A DNA stretch of 64,000 nucleotides, from assembly GCA_033558025.1 (NCBI GenBank), contig JAUCEF010000004.1, positions 3,224,001-3,288,000 on the forward strand, written 5' to 3'. Both the position numbers and the translations under genes were made by a program. This DNA is from Phytophthora sp. 'mugwort'. Its lineage: Eukaryota > Oomycota > Peronosporomycetes > Peronosporales > Peronosporaceae. Each line of letters begins with the position of its first letter. The first letter of the stretch is position 1. Below the pieces are notes generated by a model. That model was given only the letters and a program-made list of their open reading frames with translations. It was not told the DNA's origin and did not search any database. Of this stretch, positions 22,566 through 34,143 are shown in pieces.

Positions 22566-23485
22566 ATGTGGGAAAGGGAAAAGCTTCGCGAGTCGGGCAT
22601 CGATGTTCTCTTCATAAGTCGATGCGTGCTGAAGAACGGTGGGCGCTGGCACTTACTGGCCTCCACGTTTGGTATCAAGGCCCCGACGTTCGAGAAGAAG
22701 GTTGTACATGTTTTAGACATCCTCTCTCCCTTCCTGTTCAAGATCGACGTAGACCACGCGGAGCGTGATCGAACCATGCAGAGAGAGGTGCTGGCAGGTC
22801 ACGCGTTTCAGCATTACCCCGCTGCCCGGTATGCTGCTGACGTGACGTTCCAGCAGGCAAATATGCCGAGCGGCACACAGCAAGAGCGAGCTTCTTACTA
22901 CAGTAAGAAGCATAAACTTCATGGCTACAAGGCAGAGGTCTCTGGGCTTCCTACGGGGCTTGCTATCAACTCATCGCACCCACTGCAAGGGCTCCGATGC
23001 GGACATCACCATATTCCGAAAAAAGAAGGAGGTCCACGTCGCAGCCGCCACGAAGCCGGCAACCGACGATAACATGGCGGACGACGGCCCGCTTCGGGAG
23101 AAGTACCCAGACTTACGGATTATTTTGGCCGATAAAGGCTACCAGGGGATGGCTAATGAAATGCGCGCCCTCATCCCCAAGCGCCGCCGCCCTTCAGTTC
23201 CATTGATCATCGAAGAGGAAGCCGTCAACCATGACACCTTGTTGGACCGCGTCGTCGTGGAGACCATTTTGGGAGGCTTTGTACTTTATGGGCTTTATGC
23301 TCGAATAAGTATCGCTAGAGGTAAAGTATGAGGTGTTCTTTAGAGCCTGTGTTGCACTGACAAACTTCCACGTGCGAGATCACCCACTGCGTGCAGAGGA
23401 TGGGGCCAACTACCAAGACTATCTGAGGAGGCTGAATTCAATTGGATCCGAGAGGAGAACACGTCGTCTTAAAGCTAACCGGTGA
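22566..23485 (+). pseudogene. Harbinger-type DDE_Tnp_4 transposase, frameshifted
   Basis: A helix-rich N-terminal part (about 22610-22780, with GIKAPTFEKKVV) leads into the catalytic domain. Its first Asp is in AADVTFQQANMPSGTQQE, then YYSKKHKLHGYKAEV; after a frameshift near 22960-22990 come SDADITIFRKKKEV, the second Asp in IILADKGYQGM, and a Glu in LLDRVVVETILG. A short indel near 23310 shifts the end, which reads FFRACVALTNFHVRDHPLR and stops at 23483-23485. The D-D-E spacing fits the PIF/Harbinger-like family. The homology begins where the Crinkler homology ends. No Myb partner is next to this copy. Confidence 0.8.
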
Positions 23486-24057
23486 GCACGAAGACGCCGC
23501 CAACTACAGCTCGAGACAGCCGAGGCAGTCGTAGATAGGGATTCTAACGATGTGAGTACCGCGTACTAAGTTTTAATTGTCCCGATCACTTCATGAAAAT
23601 CACCCTCTGCTTATTTTGTCGGAATCGGCCCATCCAACTCACAATCACTCGAATTGTGGCTACGCGCAAGAAGACGGCGCCTGCTAAGGCGAAGGAGCCC
23701 AAAGCAAAGCAACCGAAAGCACGTGGTGCTAAGGCTGCAACGAAAATACCATCCAAACCGAAGAAAACTACGAAGAAGAAACTCGCGCAGGATGCAGCAG
23801 ATCGGCACCGTGAGCTCTCTGAGTTCGCCAACGTATGGTGATCCGATAATGTACAAGGTGGGCAAGCTTTCAGGCGATATGGGGGAAACTCATGCTAACA
23901 GTGTATATGCAAGCTCCGAAGGACGCCCTGTAGCGCCTCCGGTTGTCCTGGTACACGAAGCGTCGTGCGAGCAGAGTGATGCTGACGCGAACGGTATAGC
24001 GCATGCCTATTATGCTGACATGACACTTATACTGACTCGAACTGTTCATGGGTTGTA

Positions 24058-24176
24058 GCCAACGCTGACACTGACGCTATACGAAATGCTGACACGGACG
24101 CGCCGACCAATGCTGATACTGGTAAAATGGTGTCTGCTGACAAGAATACGTCGAGAAATGCTGATACGACAGGTAT
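24058..24176 (+). repeat. Degenerate repeat encoding NADT-like units
   Basis: Four copies of a (G/A)AATGCTGA(C/T)AC-type unit encode Asn-Ala-Asp-Thr steps 7-16 residues apart (near 24060, 24090, 24111 and 24159). The reading frame is kept across all of them, and the same TGCTGAC word recurs at 23980, 24017, 24662 and 25488. Confidence 0.55.
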
Positions 24177-25639
24177 AAATTTGCATTGCTATGTTGACAG
24201 TGGGGTGTTTGGTTGACGGTGTGTGCTTTGTAGATAATGCAGACATGGAAATGCAGGTGAGTACACCCGAGCGGCTTGACGCTGATAGTGAAGTAAGCCT
24301 CGATGCCACGGATGACAGTGCCTACGAAGACAACGGCGAAAGTGAACAAGGATCCGACAGCGAGGCAGAGACGGTGATACGAGTGGACATGTGGTCGCTA
24401 GAGAGATCGTACATCCTCTCGAGCCAGGATCCCGGTTTCGGGCTGCTGATTTCACGCAGTTGGAGCCGACGGACCCCAATTTGGTTCTTCGATCTGATGA
24501 AGAGTACCTGGGTTCTGATGGCGAGGGGTCAGATGACTCTGTTCAAGCCGCAGAAGGAGGTCCACTTGCATCGGACACCGCCAGCGATAGTGACAACACG
24601 ATCGAGGACGTCATAGTACGGAGGCACTGTGATGTCATGATCGGGCTAGTAAACTATTGTTATGCTGACAGGTTCGTCTGAAATCTATGACTCTAATCAG
24701 CTGGCGGACATGGCAACCAGCGGATGGAACATTCTTCCTGTCAATGCGACACCAATGCTGATCAACAACGGTGATGTGGATAGGACGTACGAAGGATACT
24801 GTGGGCCTTCTCGAGACATCCAAGCTGCGGCGAAGTCGCCGATCGACCTCTTCTTTTACTCCCTGCCTAAAAGATTCTGGCGACACGTCGCTAGTGATTC
24901 CAATCGCTACTGGAAGCAGACGTTGAAAAACAAAATGGCTGGAAAAAGCAATCACGAAGGAGTATGAGGTGATGCATCGACCCCAGAAGCGTAGGGCAAA
25001 GTTGCGCAGGAAGTTGGAAATTTTTGACAAGATTTTGCCCCATGAGATCGTGCAATGGTTAGGGTTGATGTTAGCGCATACGTTACATCACGCAAGAGCT
25101 TGGAGATGCACTGGAACACGGGCGAAGATGGTGTTATCTCTGTGGGCACGCTTGGCAGAATGATGTCCCGAGATCGCTTCCGCAATATCACGAGATTCCT
25201 TCACTTTTCGGCCAATGAAGATGCTGGCGCTAATAAAGACCGTGCGTAGAAGATCAGATTGCTGCTAGCACTTCTGGAGAAGGCGCTCAAGGGCGGCTAT
25301 GTGCTTGGATCTCGCGTGGCAATTGACGAGGGTATGCTGCCTTCCCATAACCGACGGAACTCCACTCGGTTGTACATGAAAGACAAGCCCCATAAGTGGT
25401 GTTCAAGTGCGTGATGACTTATTGCGCAACATCCGGCTACTGCAACAGGTAATTCTAGCGTTGTCAACCTATCGATTTTATAATATGCTGACACTGTGAG
25501 TATGGATGCATGCTAAGGTGGAGCTGGATGTGGGGCGTAAGAAAGACAAGGAGGGCTCACAATCGATGGACATGAAGAGTGGTCCTGCCGCTGTGATCCG
25601 AAATATTGCGTGTGTGATTCGAGGGCTCCCGTACGAAGG

Positions 25640-25800
25640 AAGACATAATATATTATTATTAACATAATAGATTTTATCTATATACAATATAAAATGATAG
25701 GAAAAAATAAAACCTATAACACCATCACAACGTCAACATTGTTTTTACTAAAAAAAAGATAATTTAACTAAACTTGTAATAGCAGACAGGTTCTACACCT
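25640..25800. other. AT-rich block interrupting the piggyBac homology
   Basis: About 160 bp of very AT-rich sequence separates the piggyBac coding pieces before and after it. It may be a small insertion or an enlarged intron. No coding potential. Confidence 0.4.
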
Positions 25801-26790
25801 CATTCCTCTCGCTCAACAGCTATGGACAATGGGTTTCAATTTGATGGGTACCATTCAAATGAACAGCAAAGGATGGAGCAAAGAGGTGAAGTTTCCGTTC
25901 AAGAAGTGACCTGCAGACGTACCAAGAGGCACATTCAAGATGGCGGTCGCTGAAAGCAATCCCGGGCTTGTTGCGTTGGGGCGGCTCGACAACAGGTCCA
26001 TCTATTTCCTCGCTTCTCAAGTTGGTGCTGACATGACAACGGTGCTGCGACGTGAGAAAACTGGTGAGCAAAATCCGGTCCCTTGCCCTAGAATTGTCGA
26101 CAAGTACCAGCGTACATTGGTGATGTTGACCGCCATGATCAATTGCAACTTCAGTCCTAATCGGTGCAGCTTTCAACACGGTAAATTTCGTACGATGACT
26201 TTGTCAACTTATGCATCGGGTTGTTATGCTGCAAGGTGTATTTTGTCCTGCAGGTTCTAGAAGTACTACAAGAGTCTCTTTCTTGGGCTCGGATATATGG
26301 CGATCGTCAATGCATAGATCGTGCACTCAAGTATGGGAGAAACAGCGGAAGAAGCCGCTCAATCGCTACAGCATTCTCGCACGACTATACAAGCAGCTGA
26401 TCAGCCAGACTGAGAAGGGCTTCACGGGAACGACGGGTGCAGAAACCGCGTTTCCTCGCCTGAGCAAGCTATCACTGTTCGAGGCGACCACACGCTCGTG
26501 CAGACATCCGCTACGAGAATGAACAACGGTGTACAGAGACTTCGGCAGCGCCAATACAAAGTGTGCTCGCACTACAAGCCGGCAGGTAAGAAGCGGAGTG
26601 GCACGTCGACATACTACTGCCCGAAGAGCTTCGGGGGCAAGAAAGGAGTGGTGATGCTGTGCAACAAGGTCAGAGACACCAGAGAACGAGGGAATGACAT
26701 GCGCACAAATCTGGCATATGATTTGCCAGAATGGCGAGTTTTCGCCTTCAACAACACACACTCGCGATCGTACCTTAGCTAAGCCCTAAT

Positions 26791-27049
26791 CGAATGCACG
26801 CAATTGACCTCTTAACATAGTGTCTGCTTCCACCTTCTTCGTACACGCTCCCATTCCTCCGCACTACGCGCTCTTGTCTCTCGATCACCTTGCTCAACTC
26901 CCCTGATGAATGTGTGACTGTGTGGGCCACACATGCGCTAGCTCAAAGTTTCTCTCAATCTCGGAATTGAATAAAGGCTGTTGCGATGAATCCATTGGAG
27001 GATTTTTCCCGCAGATCATGCCTCTATGCTCTAGCGGAATTATCGTCAG
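26791..27049. other. Gap before the first copia element
   Basis: No gene seen. The last five bases, GTCAG (27045-27049), are the left copy of the copia target-site duplication. Confidence 0.6.
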
Positions 27050-27275
27050 TGTTGTAATAGCACCGCTCTTGCACGATTCACTACAGTTAGCGGTCCGCGC
27101 AACGGTCCATGCTGAACCGCTGGAACGCTCCTCCTATTGGCTGAGCAGCCATGGATGGTGAACAGCGACTTCAGAAGGACAAGGAAGGCTAGGGGGACAA
27201 CAGAGAGTAGCTATAGGTAACTATAATCTACTCACTTCGGCATTTGCCTCCAACATCAACAACCTCGACTTAACA
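27050..27275 (+). repeat. 5' LTR of copia element 1
   Basis: 226 bp, TG...CA. It differs from the 3' LTR at several positions (for example CTTGCACGATTCACTACAG versus CCTGCACGGTTCACTACGG), so the two have diverged since insertion. The sequence after it (from 27276, GTTAACAGCCGC) would be the primer-binding region. Confidence 0.92.
27232..27246 (+). promoter_or_regulatory. Oomycete initiator-like element in copia 5' LTR
   Basis: TCACTTC followed by GG and CATTTG fits the oomycete initiator plus flanking-region consensus (TCAYTYY then CAWTTY-like). It lies 30 bp before the LTR end, where an LTR transcription start would be expected. It is conserved in the 3' LTR at 34095-34109. Confidence 0.5.
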
Positions 27276-27329
27276 GGTTAACAGCCGCAACGTTCCTACT
27301 GGAGCGCTACCGGCTGGAACGCTCAAGAC

Positions 27330-28100
27330 ATGACCATGAAAGGCGTCAAAGGCCTCCTGGGGAGTGGGGACGACTTCTACTGGGATTATAACATGCGGAT
27401 GACCTGTCCCGGAAGGGGCTGCTGGCGCATGTTGAGGTAGTGAAGCCCGAGAACGAGGTCACCGAGGTGTGGCTCGTTAGTGACGCGAAGGCTCTCGGGA
27501 TCATCGCTCAAGGAGTGGAACTACAGCATCAGAACAAGATACGGTTTGCAACGCGTGCCATGCATGCCTGGGGAACGCTGAGTGACTTCTACAACCGTTC
27601 TACGCTCCAGAACCGTGTCACCATGACACGGCGTCTACATGAGTTCAAGATGGAGAATGGAACGACGATGGACAAGCACCTGGACGCTTTCGACGAGCTG
27701 GTCGTTGGGTTGCAGACGCTGGGAGAGCCCGTCGATGAGGCACGGCAGCTGGTGGTACTGCTGAGCCGTCTTGCCTCGAAGTACAAGCTGATTTCATCCA
27801 TCATGGAGAACGCAAGGGATGTGTCGCTGATTGAGGTGAAGGAGACGCTGATCAAAGGGTATCAGCGGTAGGAGAAGAAGGACACCACCACGGAGAAAGC
27901 GTTCCGAGCCAACGGGAACGCCGGAAGGTTCAATGGCGGCAGAGAGAACGGTCGCAAGGGGAACGTTCCACGGAAGAACGGTGGTGGTTGCAAGGGTGTG
28001 ACCAAGTCGGTCATATGAAGCGGGATTGTCCGGTCCAGAGAGAAGGCAGCGGGAATGATACTGTATTCGCCGTGGGCGAGGAACTCCTGAACGGCTGGCT
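27330..28100 (+). pseudogene. copia element 1 Gag, frameshifted
   Basis: ATG 27330 opens a frame MTMKGVKGLLGSGDDF; an indel near 27400 moves it into the long frame 27440-27871 (UBN2-type Gag: FATRAMHAWGTLSDFY, VTMTRRLHEFKM, LVVLLSRLASKYK). A TAG at 27869-27871 and an indel near 27990 break the basic tail and the zinc knuckle, of which GHMKRDC remains. Gag would package the element RNA. Confidence 0.8.
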
Positions 28101-28748
28101 GATCGACAGTGGTGCTTTGTCGCACATGACTCCGCATCGCTCCGTCTTGTTCGACTACGAGACCCTGAATGCTGGCGTCGAGGTGACCATTGCGGACGGC
28201 AAGAAGTTACGCGTTCATGGAGGAGGAACTGTGAAGTTGACTGGGCTGGACAACACACGCTTCAAAATGATGGACGTCTTGTACATCCCAGGATTTGACA
28301 GGCGCTTGCTGTCAGTTGGACGACTTGCGGAATGTGGTTTGAGTGTAGAGCTCGAGCGTTCCTCGTGTGTCATCTGGGGTGGCAGCAGCGCAATTGCTAT
28401 GGGGAAGAAGGTGGGCAAAGCGTTCCTGCTCGACTGTCGGCAAGAGGAAGCACGGTTTGTGCAGTACTCGGGGGATGACAGTGAGTGGGAGCTATGGCAC
28501 GCTCGCACGGGACACCCAAGCAAGGACGCACTGACCAAGACACAGCGTTCCACGAACGGCATGCCTGCGGTGAAGCGAGGTATCGAGACACTGTGCGGAG
28601 GCTGCATGAAGGGCAAGCAGACGTAGCTTCGTTTCCGTCAAGAACGCTGACGAAGACATCACGTGTGTTGGAACTAGTATGCACGGATGTGGTGGGACGT
28701 ATGAAAACGCACTCAAAGGGTGGGTGGGTGGGGGGGGGGGGCAAGTAT
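27988..28748 (+). pseudogene. copia element 1 protease, GAG-pre-integrase, integrase start
   Basis: The frame 27988-28626 encodes an aspartic protease with active-site LIDSGALSHMTP, then a GAG-pre-integrase zinc motif (WHARTGHPSKDAL followed by CGGCMKGK). After a TAG at 28624-28626 the integrase starts with VCTDVVGRM, containing its first catalytic Asp. A G homopolymer (28729-28741) lies at the end of this single-copy part. Confidence 0.82.
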
Positions 28749-31345
28749 GTGCTGACACTCTGTGGACGACTACGCACGGTATGTAGCGTACTTCCTGAAC
28801 AAGAAGGGCGAGGTGGCCGGCAAGCTCAAGAAGTTCCAAATGTTCTATGAAAACCAATGGGGAAAACGCTTGAAGTGTCTGCGCTCAGACAATGGAACGG
28901 AGTCCGTGAACAAGACGGTAGCTGAGATGTGCTGCCGGAACGGCATCATGCACCAACGAACCGTCCCATACAGCTCTCAGCAGAATTGAGAAGCGGAACG
29001 CATGAATCGTACGATCATGGAGAAGGCACGGAGCATGCTACCCTACAAGGGTGTGTCGACGGAGTGGTGGACAGAAGCTGTGAGAACAACAGTGTACCTA
29101 ATCAACCGTTGCACCACACGGCCCAATCGGACGTGACGCCGTACAAGTTGGGTTTCAAGGTGAAGCCCCGTATGGACCACTTGCGCGTTTTTGGTTCGCA
29201 AGGGTACGCTCACATTGATGATGTGAAGAGGATTTTCCGGTGTATGTTCCTCGACTACGCTGAGAACGTCAAAGGATTCCGTTTATTTGACTTGGACGCT
29301 TCCAAAGTCAAGGTGTCACGATCGGTCAAGCTGGACGAGCGTGAGGTGGGTGGTATATATGACACGCAGTCGCCGCAGCTTGGAACGATCATCCATGTGA
29401 CTACGGAACGTGATGACGGAAATGTTTCCCCCACCAGTGGAAGGTGAGCCGGTTATGGACGAACCCATGGAAGCTGCCGAAGAAACTGTTCTGGATGTCG
29501 AGATGGACGACGTGGAACCAGAGCAAGAGGTTAGCCAACCCCAACTGCCTCCACCAGAACCAACTTCAACCGGACAGGAACTGACCGAATATCATCCACT
29601 GCCTCAAGAGTTCCATGAAGATCACTTGGTGATTCACCCCGAGGCGGAACGGGTCGAGACGTTCCAGGGAGCCAGTGTTTCTACTAGAAGACGGTTTGAA
29701 CGCTGATGAAGAACAGTAGTCTGAATGGAGTGATGGACCCCCATCGCCGAAGCGTGCCAGGATTGACGAAGGAGGCTTGCTAGTTGAGGCAGTATTGGCA
29801 TATGCTGCGAGTAATTGACGGCATTCCAGACACGCCAAACACATATGCAGAAAATGTTGCTAGTGATGAAGCAGCTGAATGGCGTCAGGCGATGGACGAA
29901 GAGATTTTATCGCACGCCCGGAACTATACGTGTACCCTCGTTCCAGGTGGAACGGTCACCCGTCCGATTTGGTGCCGGTGGGTGTTTGCCAAGTAGCGTG
30001 ACGAGAACGGTCGAGTGATCCGATACAAGACTCGACTTGTAATTTTGATGGAGCAGCTGGACGCGGATACAGGGTTTCTAAACAGTGTCTTGGTGGTACT
30101 GGTCTACATGAACGTTCCATTTGGTGTGAAGAACGCTAAGGGCGTGCTTTGCAAGCTGAAGAGGGATATCTACGGTTTGAAGCAGGCAGTACGTGTTTGG
30201 AACAAGACAATTCGCCGTGTGTTCTTGAAGAACGGTTTCAAGAGCTGTGGTGCGGACGAAAGCGTCTATGTGAAGCGTACCCGGAACGGTTTCGTGTACG
30301 TGTGCCTGTACGTGGACGACATGATCATTGCTGCGAAGACGAGCGATGAGATTTGTCAAGGAGGCACCCAAGAACACCTTCAAGATGAAGGAGTTCGGCT
30401 CGGTGAAGTTTATCTTGGGCATGGAGATCGACCATGACAAGAGCGGGGGAACGCTCATGATCAAGCAAACTCGGTAGATCGATGATGTGGTGAAACGTTT
30501 CAACCAGTGGAACGCAAAGGTGGTTGAGAACCCATGCGCTTCCAACGTGAATCTATCGAAGTTGCTGTCACCTACTACGGAGTAGGAACGTGCTGAAATG
30601 AGGTCAAGACCGTACCGTTCCTTGACGGGTGTCTGATGTACATCACGACTTGTACCCGACCGGATATCGCGTATGTGGTGACGCAGTTGTCACGCTTCCC
30701 CGAAAACCCAGGAACTCAGCTCTGGACAGCAGCCATTCGCGTTCTACGATACCTGAAGTCGACTCGTGAGCATGGCATTGTGTACCAAGGAGGTTCCGGT
30801 ACGGTTACTGCCGAAGCGTTCAGGGATGATGACTGGGGCAGTAACACTTATGATCAACGTTCCGTATCTAGTGTCATGGTGATGATTGGAAACGCTCCAG
30901 TGGTATTTAAGTCGAAGTACCAGAGACGGTTGCTCACCGCTTTGCGGAAGCCGAGTACATGGCTCTAAGCCTTTGCACGCAAGAGGTGCTATGGGTGCGT
31001 GTTATGCTGAAGGACATGGGTCGCGAGCAAGTGAGAGGAACGCTTGTCTGGGAAGACAGCCAAGGTGCTATTGCACTGGCAAGCAATGCAGGTTGTCACG
31101 CACGGACCAAGTATGTGGATATACGCCACCACTTCATCCGCGAGAACGTGGAACGCTGAAGGTTGGCTACGTCGATACGAAGCATCAACTGGCAGACATG
31201 CTGACCAAGGGACTGGGAACTAAGACATTCAAGTTCCTGCGTGAAGCGACTGGCATCAAGGACAAGGTCACCGTGCCGTAGCAGTGAATGGGAGTGTTGT
31301 AATAGCACCGCTCCTGCACGGTTCACTACGGTAAGCGGTCCGCGC
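28749..31345 (+). repeat. First copy of duplicated copia pol segment
   Basis: Contents: integrase core (DDYARYVAYFLNKK, LRSDNGTESVN with the second Asp, and EAERMNRTI with the Glu directly after an in-frame TGA); a Pro/Glu-rich linker; reverse transcriptase (EEILSHARNYTCTLVPGG, LKRDIYGLKQAVRVW, and catalytic LYVDDMIIA near 30310); RNase H (MALSLCTQEVLWVRVML, ARTKYVDIRHHFI). The copy ends with the first 51 bases of an LTR (31295-31345). Stops and indels break the frame at least seven times. Confidence 0.9.
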
Positions 31346-31366
31346 CGTGTCAGCACGCGCGCGCGC
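31346..31366. repeat. Palindromic spacer between pol copies
   Basis: This 21-bp insert ends the LTR stub. Together with the first ten bases of the second copy it forms a perfect 30-bp palindrome (31347-31376): GTGTCAGCAC, then alternating GC, then GTGCTGACAC. It occurs in neither LTR nor the single-copy pol. Confidence 0.9.
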
Positions 31367-33963
31367 GTGCTGACACTCTGTGGACGACTACGCACGGTAT
31401 GTAGCGTACTTCCTGAACAAGAAGGGCGAGGTGGCCGGCAAGCTCAAGAAGTTCCAAATGTTCTATGAAAACCAATGGGGAAAACGCTTGAAGTGTCTGC
31501 GCTCAGACAATGGAACGGAGTCCGTGAACAAGACGGTAGCTGAGATGTGCTGCCGGAACGGCATCATGCACCAACGAACCGTCCCATACAGCTCTCAGCA
31601 GAATTGAGAAGCGGAACGCATGAATCGTACGATCATGGAGAAGGCACGGAGCATGCTACCCTACAAGGGTGTGTCGACGGAGTGGTGGACAGAAGCTGTG
31701 AGAACAACAGTGTACCTAATCAACCGTTGCACCACACGGCCCAATCGGACGTGACGCCGTACAAGTTGGGTTTCAAGGTGAAGCCCCGTATGGACCACTT
31801 GCGCGTTTTTGGTTCGCAAGGGTACGCTCACATTGATGATGTGAAGAGGATTTTCCGGTGTATGTTCCTCGACTACGCTGAGAACGTCAAAGGATTCCGT
31901 TTATTTGACTTGGACGCTTCCAAAGTCAAGGTGTCACGATCGGTCAAGCTGGACGAGCGTGAGGTGGGTGGTATATATGACACGCAGTCGCCGCAGCTTG
32001 GAACGATCATCCATGTGACTACGGAACGTGATGACGGAAATGTTTCCCCCACCAGTGGAAGGTGAGCCGGTTATGGACGAACCCATGGAAGCTGCCGAAG
32101 AAACTGTTCTGGATGTCGAGATGGACGACGTGGAACCAGAGCAAGAGGTTAGCCAACCCCAACTGCCTCCACCAGAACCAACTTCAACCGGACAGGAACT
32201 GACCGAATATCATCCACTGCCTCAAGAGTTCCATGAAGATCACTTGGTGATTCACCCCGAGGCGGAACGGGTCGAGACGTTCCAGGGAGCCAGTGTTTCT
32301 ACTAGAAGACGGTTTGAACGCTGATGAAGAACAGTAGTCTGAATGGAGTGATGGACCCCCATCGCCGAAGCGTGCCAGGATTGACGAAGGAGGCTTGCTA
32401 GTTGAGGCAGTATTGGCATATGCTGCGAGTAATTGACGGCATTCCAGACACGCCAAACACATATGCAGAAAATGTTGCTAGTGATGAAGCAGCTGAATGG
32501 CGTCAGGCGATGGACGAAGAGATTTTATCGCACGCCCGGAACTATACGTGTACCCTCGTTCCAGGTGGAACGGTCACCCGTCCGATTTGGTGCCGGTGGG
32601 TGTTTGCCAAGTAGCGTGACGAGAACGGTCGAGTGATCCGATACAAGACTCGACTTGTAATTTTGATGGAGCAGCTGGACGCGGATACAGGGTTTCTAAA
32701 CAGTGTCTTGGTGGTACTGGTCTACATGAACGTTCCATTTGGTGTGAAGAACGCTAAGGGCGTGCTTTGCAAGCTGAAGAGGGATATCTACGGTTTGAAG
32801 CAGGCAGTACGTGTTTGGAACAAGACAATTCGCCGTGTGTTCTTGAAGAACGGTTTCAAGAGCTGTGGTGCGGACGAAAGCGTCTATGTGAAGCGTACCC
32901 GGAACGGTTTCGTGTACGTGTGCCTGTACGTGGACGACATGATCATTGCTGCGAAGACGAGCGATGAGATTTGTCAAGGAGGCACCCAAGAACACCTTCA
33001 AGATGAAGGAGTTCGGCTCGGTGAAGTTTATCTTGGGCATGGAGATCGACCATGACAAGAGCGGGGGAACGCTCATGATCAAGCAAACTCGGTAGATCGA
33101 TGATGTGGTGAAACGTTTCAACCAGTGGAACGCAAAGGTGGTTGAGAACCCATGCGCTTCCAACGTGAATCTATCGAAGTTGCTGTCACCTACTACGGAG
33201 TAGGAACGTGCTGAAATGAGGTCAAGACCGTACCGTTCCTTGACGGGTGTCTGATGTACATCACGACTTGTACCCGACCGGATATCGCGTATGTGGTGAC
33301 GCAGTTGTCACGCTTCCCCGAAAACCCAGGAACTCAGCTCTGGACAGCAGCCATTCGCGTTCTACGATACCTGAAGTCGACTCGTGAGCATGGCATTGTG
33401 TACCAAGGAGGTTCCGGTACGGTTACTGCCGAAGCGTTCAGGGATGATGACTGGGGCAGTAACACTTATGATCAACGTTCCGTATCTAGTGTCATGGTGA
33501 TGATTGGAAACGCTCCAGTGGTATTTAAGTCGAAGTACCAGAGACGGTTGCTCACCGCTTTGCGGAAGCCGAGTACATGGCTCTAAGCCTTTGCACGCAA
33601 GAGGTGCTATGGGTGCGTGTTATGCTGAAGGACATGGGTCGCGAGCAAGTGAGAGGAACGCTTGTCTGGGAAGACAGCCAAGGTGCTATTGCACTGGCAA
33701 GCAATGCAGGTTGTCACGCACGGACCAAGTATGTGGATATACGCCACCACTTCATCCGCGAGAACGTGGAACGCTGAAGGTTGGCTACGTCGATACGAAG
33801 CATCAACTGGCAGACATGCTGACCAAGGGACTGGGAACTAAGACATTCAAGTTCCTGCGTGAAGCGACTGGCATCAAGGACAAGGTCACCGTGCCGTAGC
33901 AGTGAATGGGAGTGTTGTAATAGCACCGCTCCTGCACGGTTCACTACGGTAAGCGGTCCGCGC
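31367..33963 (+). repeat. Second copy of duplicated copia pol segment
   Basis: An exact-looking copy of 28749-31345 at an offset of 2618 bp, with the same stops and frameshifts in the same places (for example the TGA after SSQQN at 31605-31607). It runs without a break into the complete 3' LTR. Confidence 0.92.
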
Positions 33964-34138
33964 AACGGTCCATGCTGAACCGCTGGAACGCTCCTCCTAT
34001 TGGCTGAACAGCCATGGATGGTGCACAGCGACTTCAGAAGGACAAGAAAGGCTAGGGGGACAACAGAGAGTAGCTTTAGGTAACTTTAATTTAGTCACTT
34101 CGGCATTTGCCTCCAACATTAACAACCTCGACTCAACA
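33913..34138 (+). repeat. 3' LTR of copia element 1
   Basis: 226 bp and collinear with the 5' LTR. Its first about 50 bases are identical to the LTR stub at the end of the first pol copy (31295-31345). Confidence 0.92.
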
Positions 34139-34143
34139 GTCAG

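Larger units (their letters stand above)
23593..26790 (+). pseudogene. piggyBac-type transposase (DDE_Tnp_1_7), degenerate
   Basis: A basic Lys/Ala-rich N-terminus (23657-23800, TRKKTAPAKAKEPK) is followed by a repeated NADT segment (24058-24176) and an acidic region (24240-24600). The catalytic region begins near 24820 with SPIDLFFYSLPKRFWRHVA and goes on with MMSRDRFRNITRFLHFS (near 25170) and AIDEGMLPSHNRRN (near 25325), which holds a catalytic Asp. Later parts are FKMAVAESNPGLVALGRLDN (near 25935) and a C-terminal Cys-rich domain RQRQYKVCSHYKPAGKKRSG (26535-26600). Stops and frame changes are numerous. Several gaps between coding blocks contain TTATGCTGACA-like sequences, which could be intron branch sites. 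Confidence 0.75.
27050..34138 (+). mobile_element. Ty1/copia retrotransposon with internal pol duplication
   Basis: Two 226-bp LTRs (27050-27275 and 33913-34138) begin TGTTG and end AACA, and flank gag and pol on the plus strand. A perfect 5-bp target duplication GTCAG lies at 27045-27049 and 34139-34143, which defines both ends. The domain order protease, integrase, reverse transcriptase, RNase H marks it as copia. The stretch 28749-31345 occurs again at 31367-33963 with no difference that I can see, so the element is about 2.6 kb too long. Stops and frameshifts are shared by both copies, so it is non-autonomous. Confidence 0.92.
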
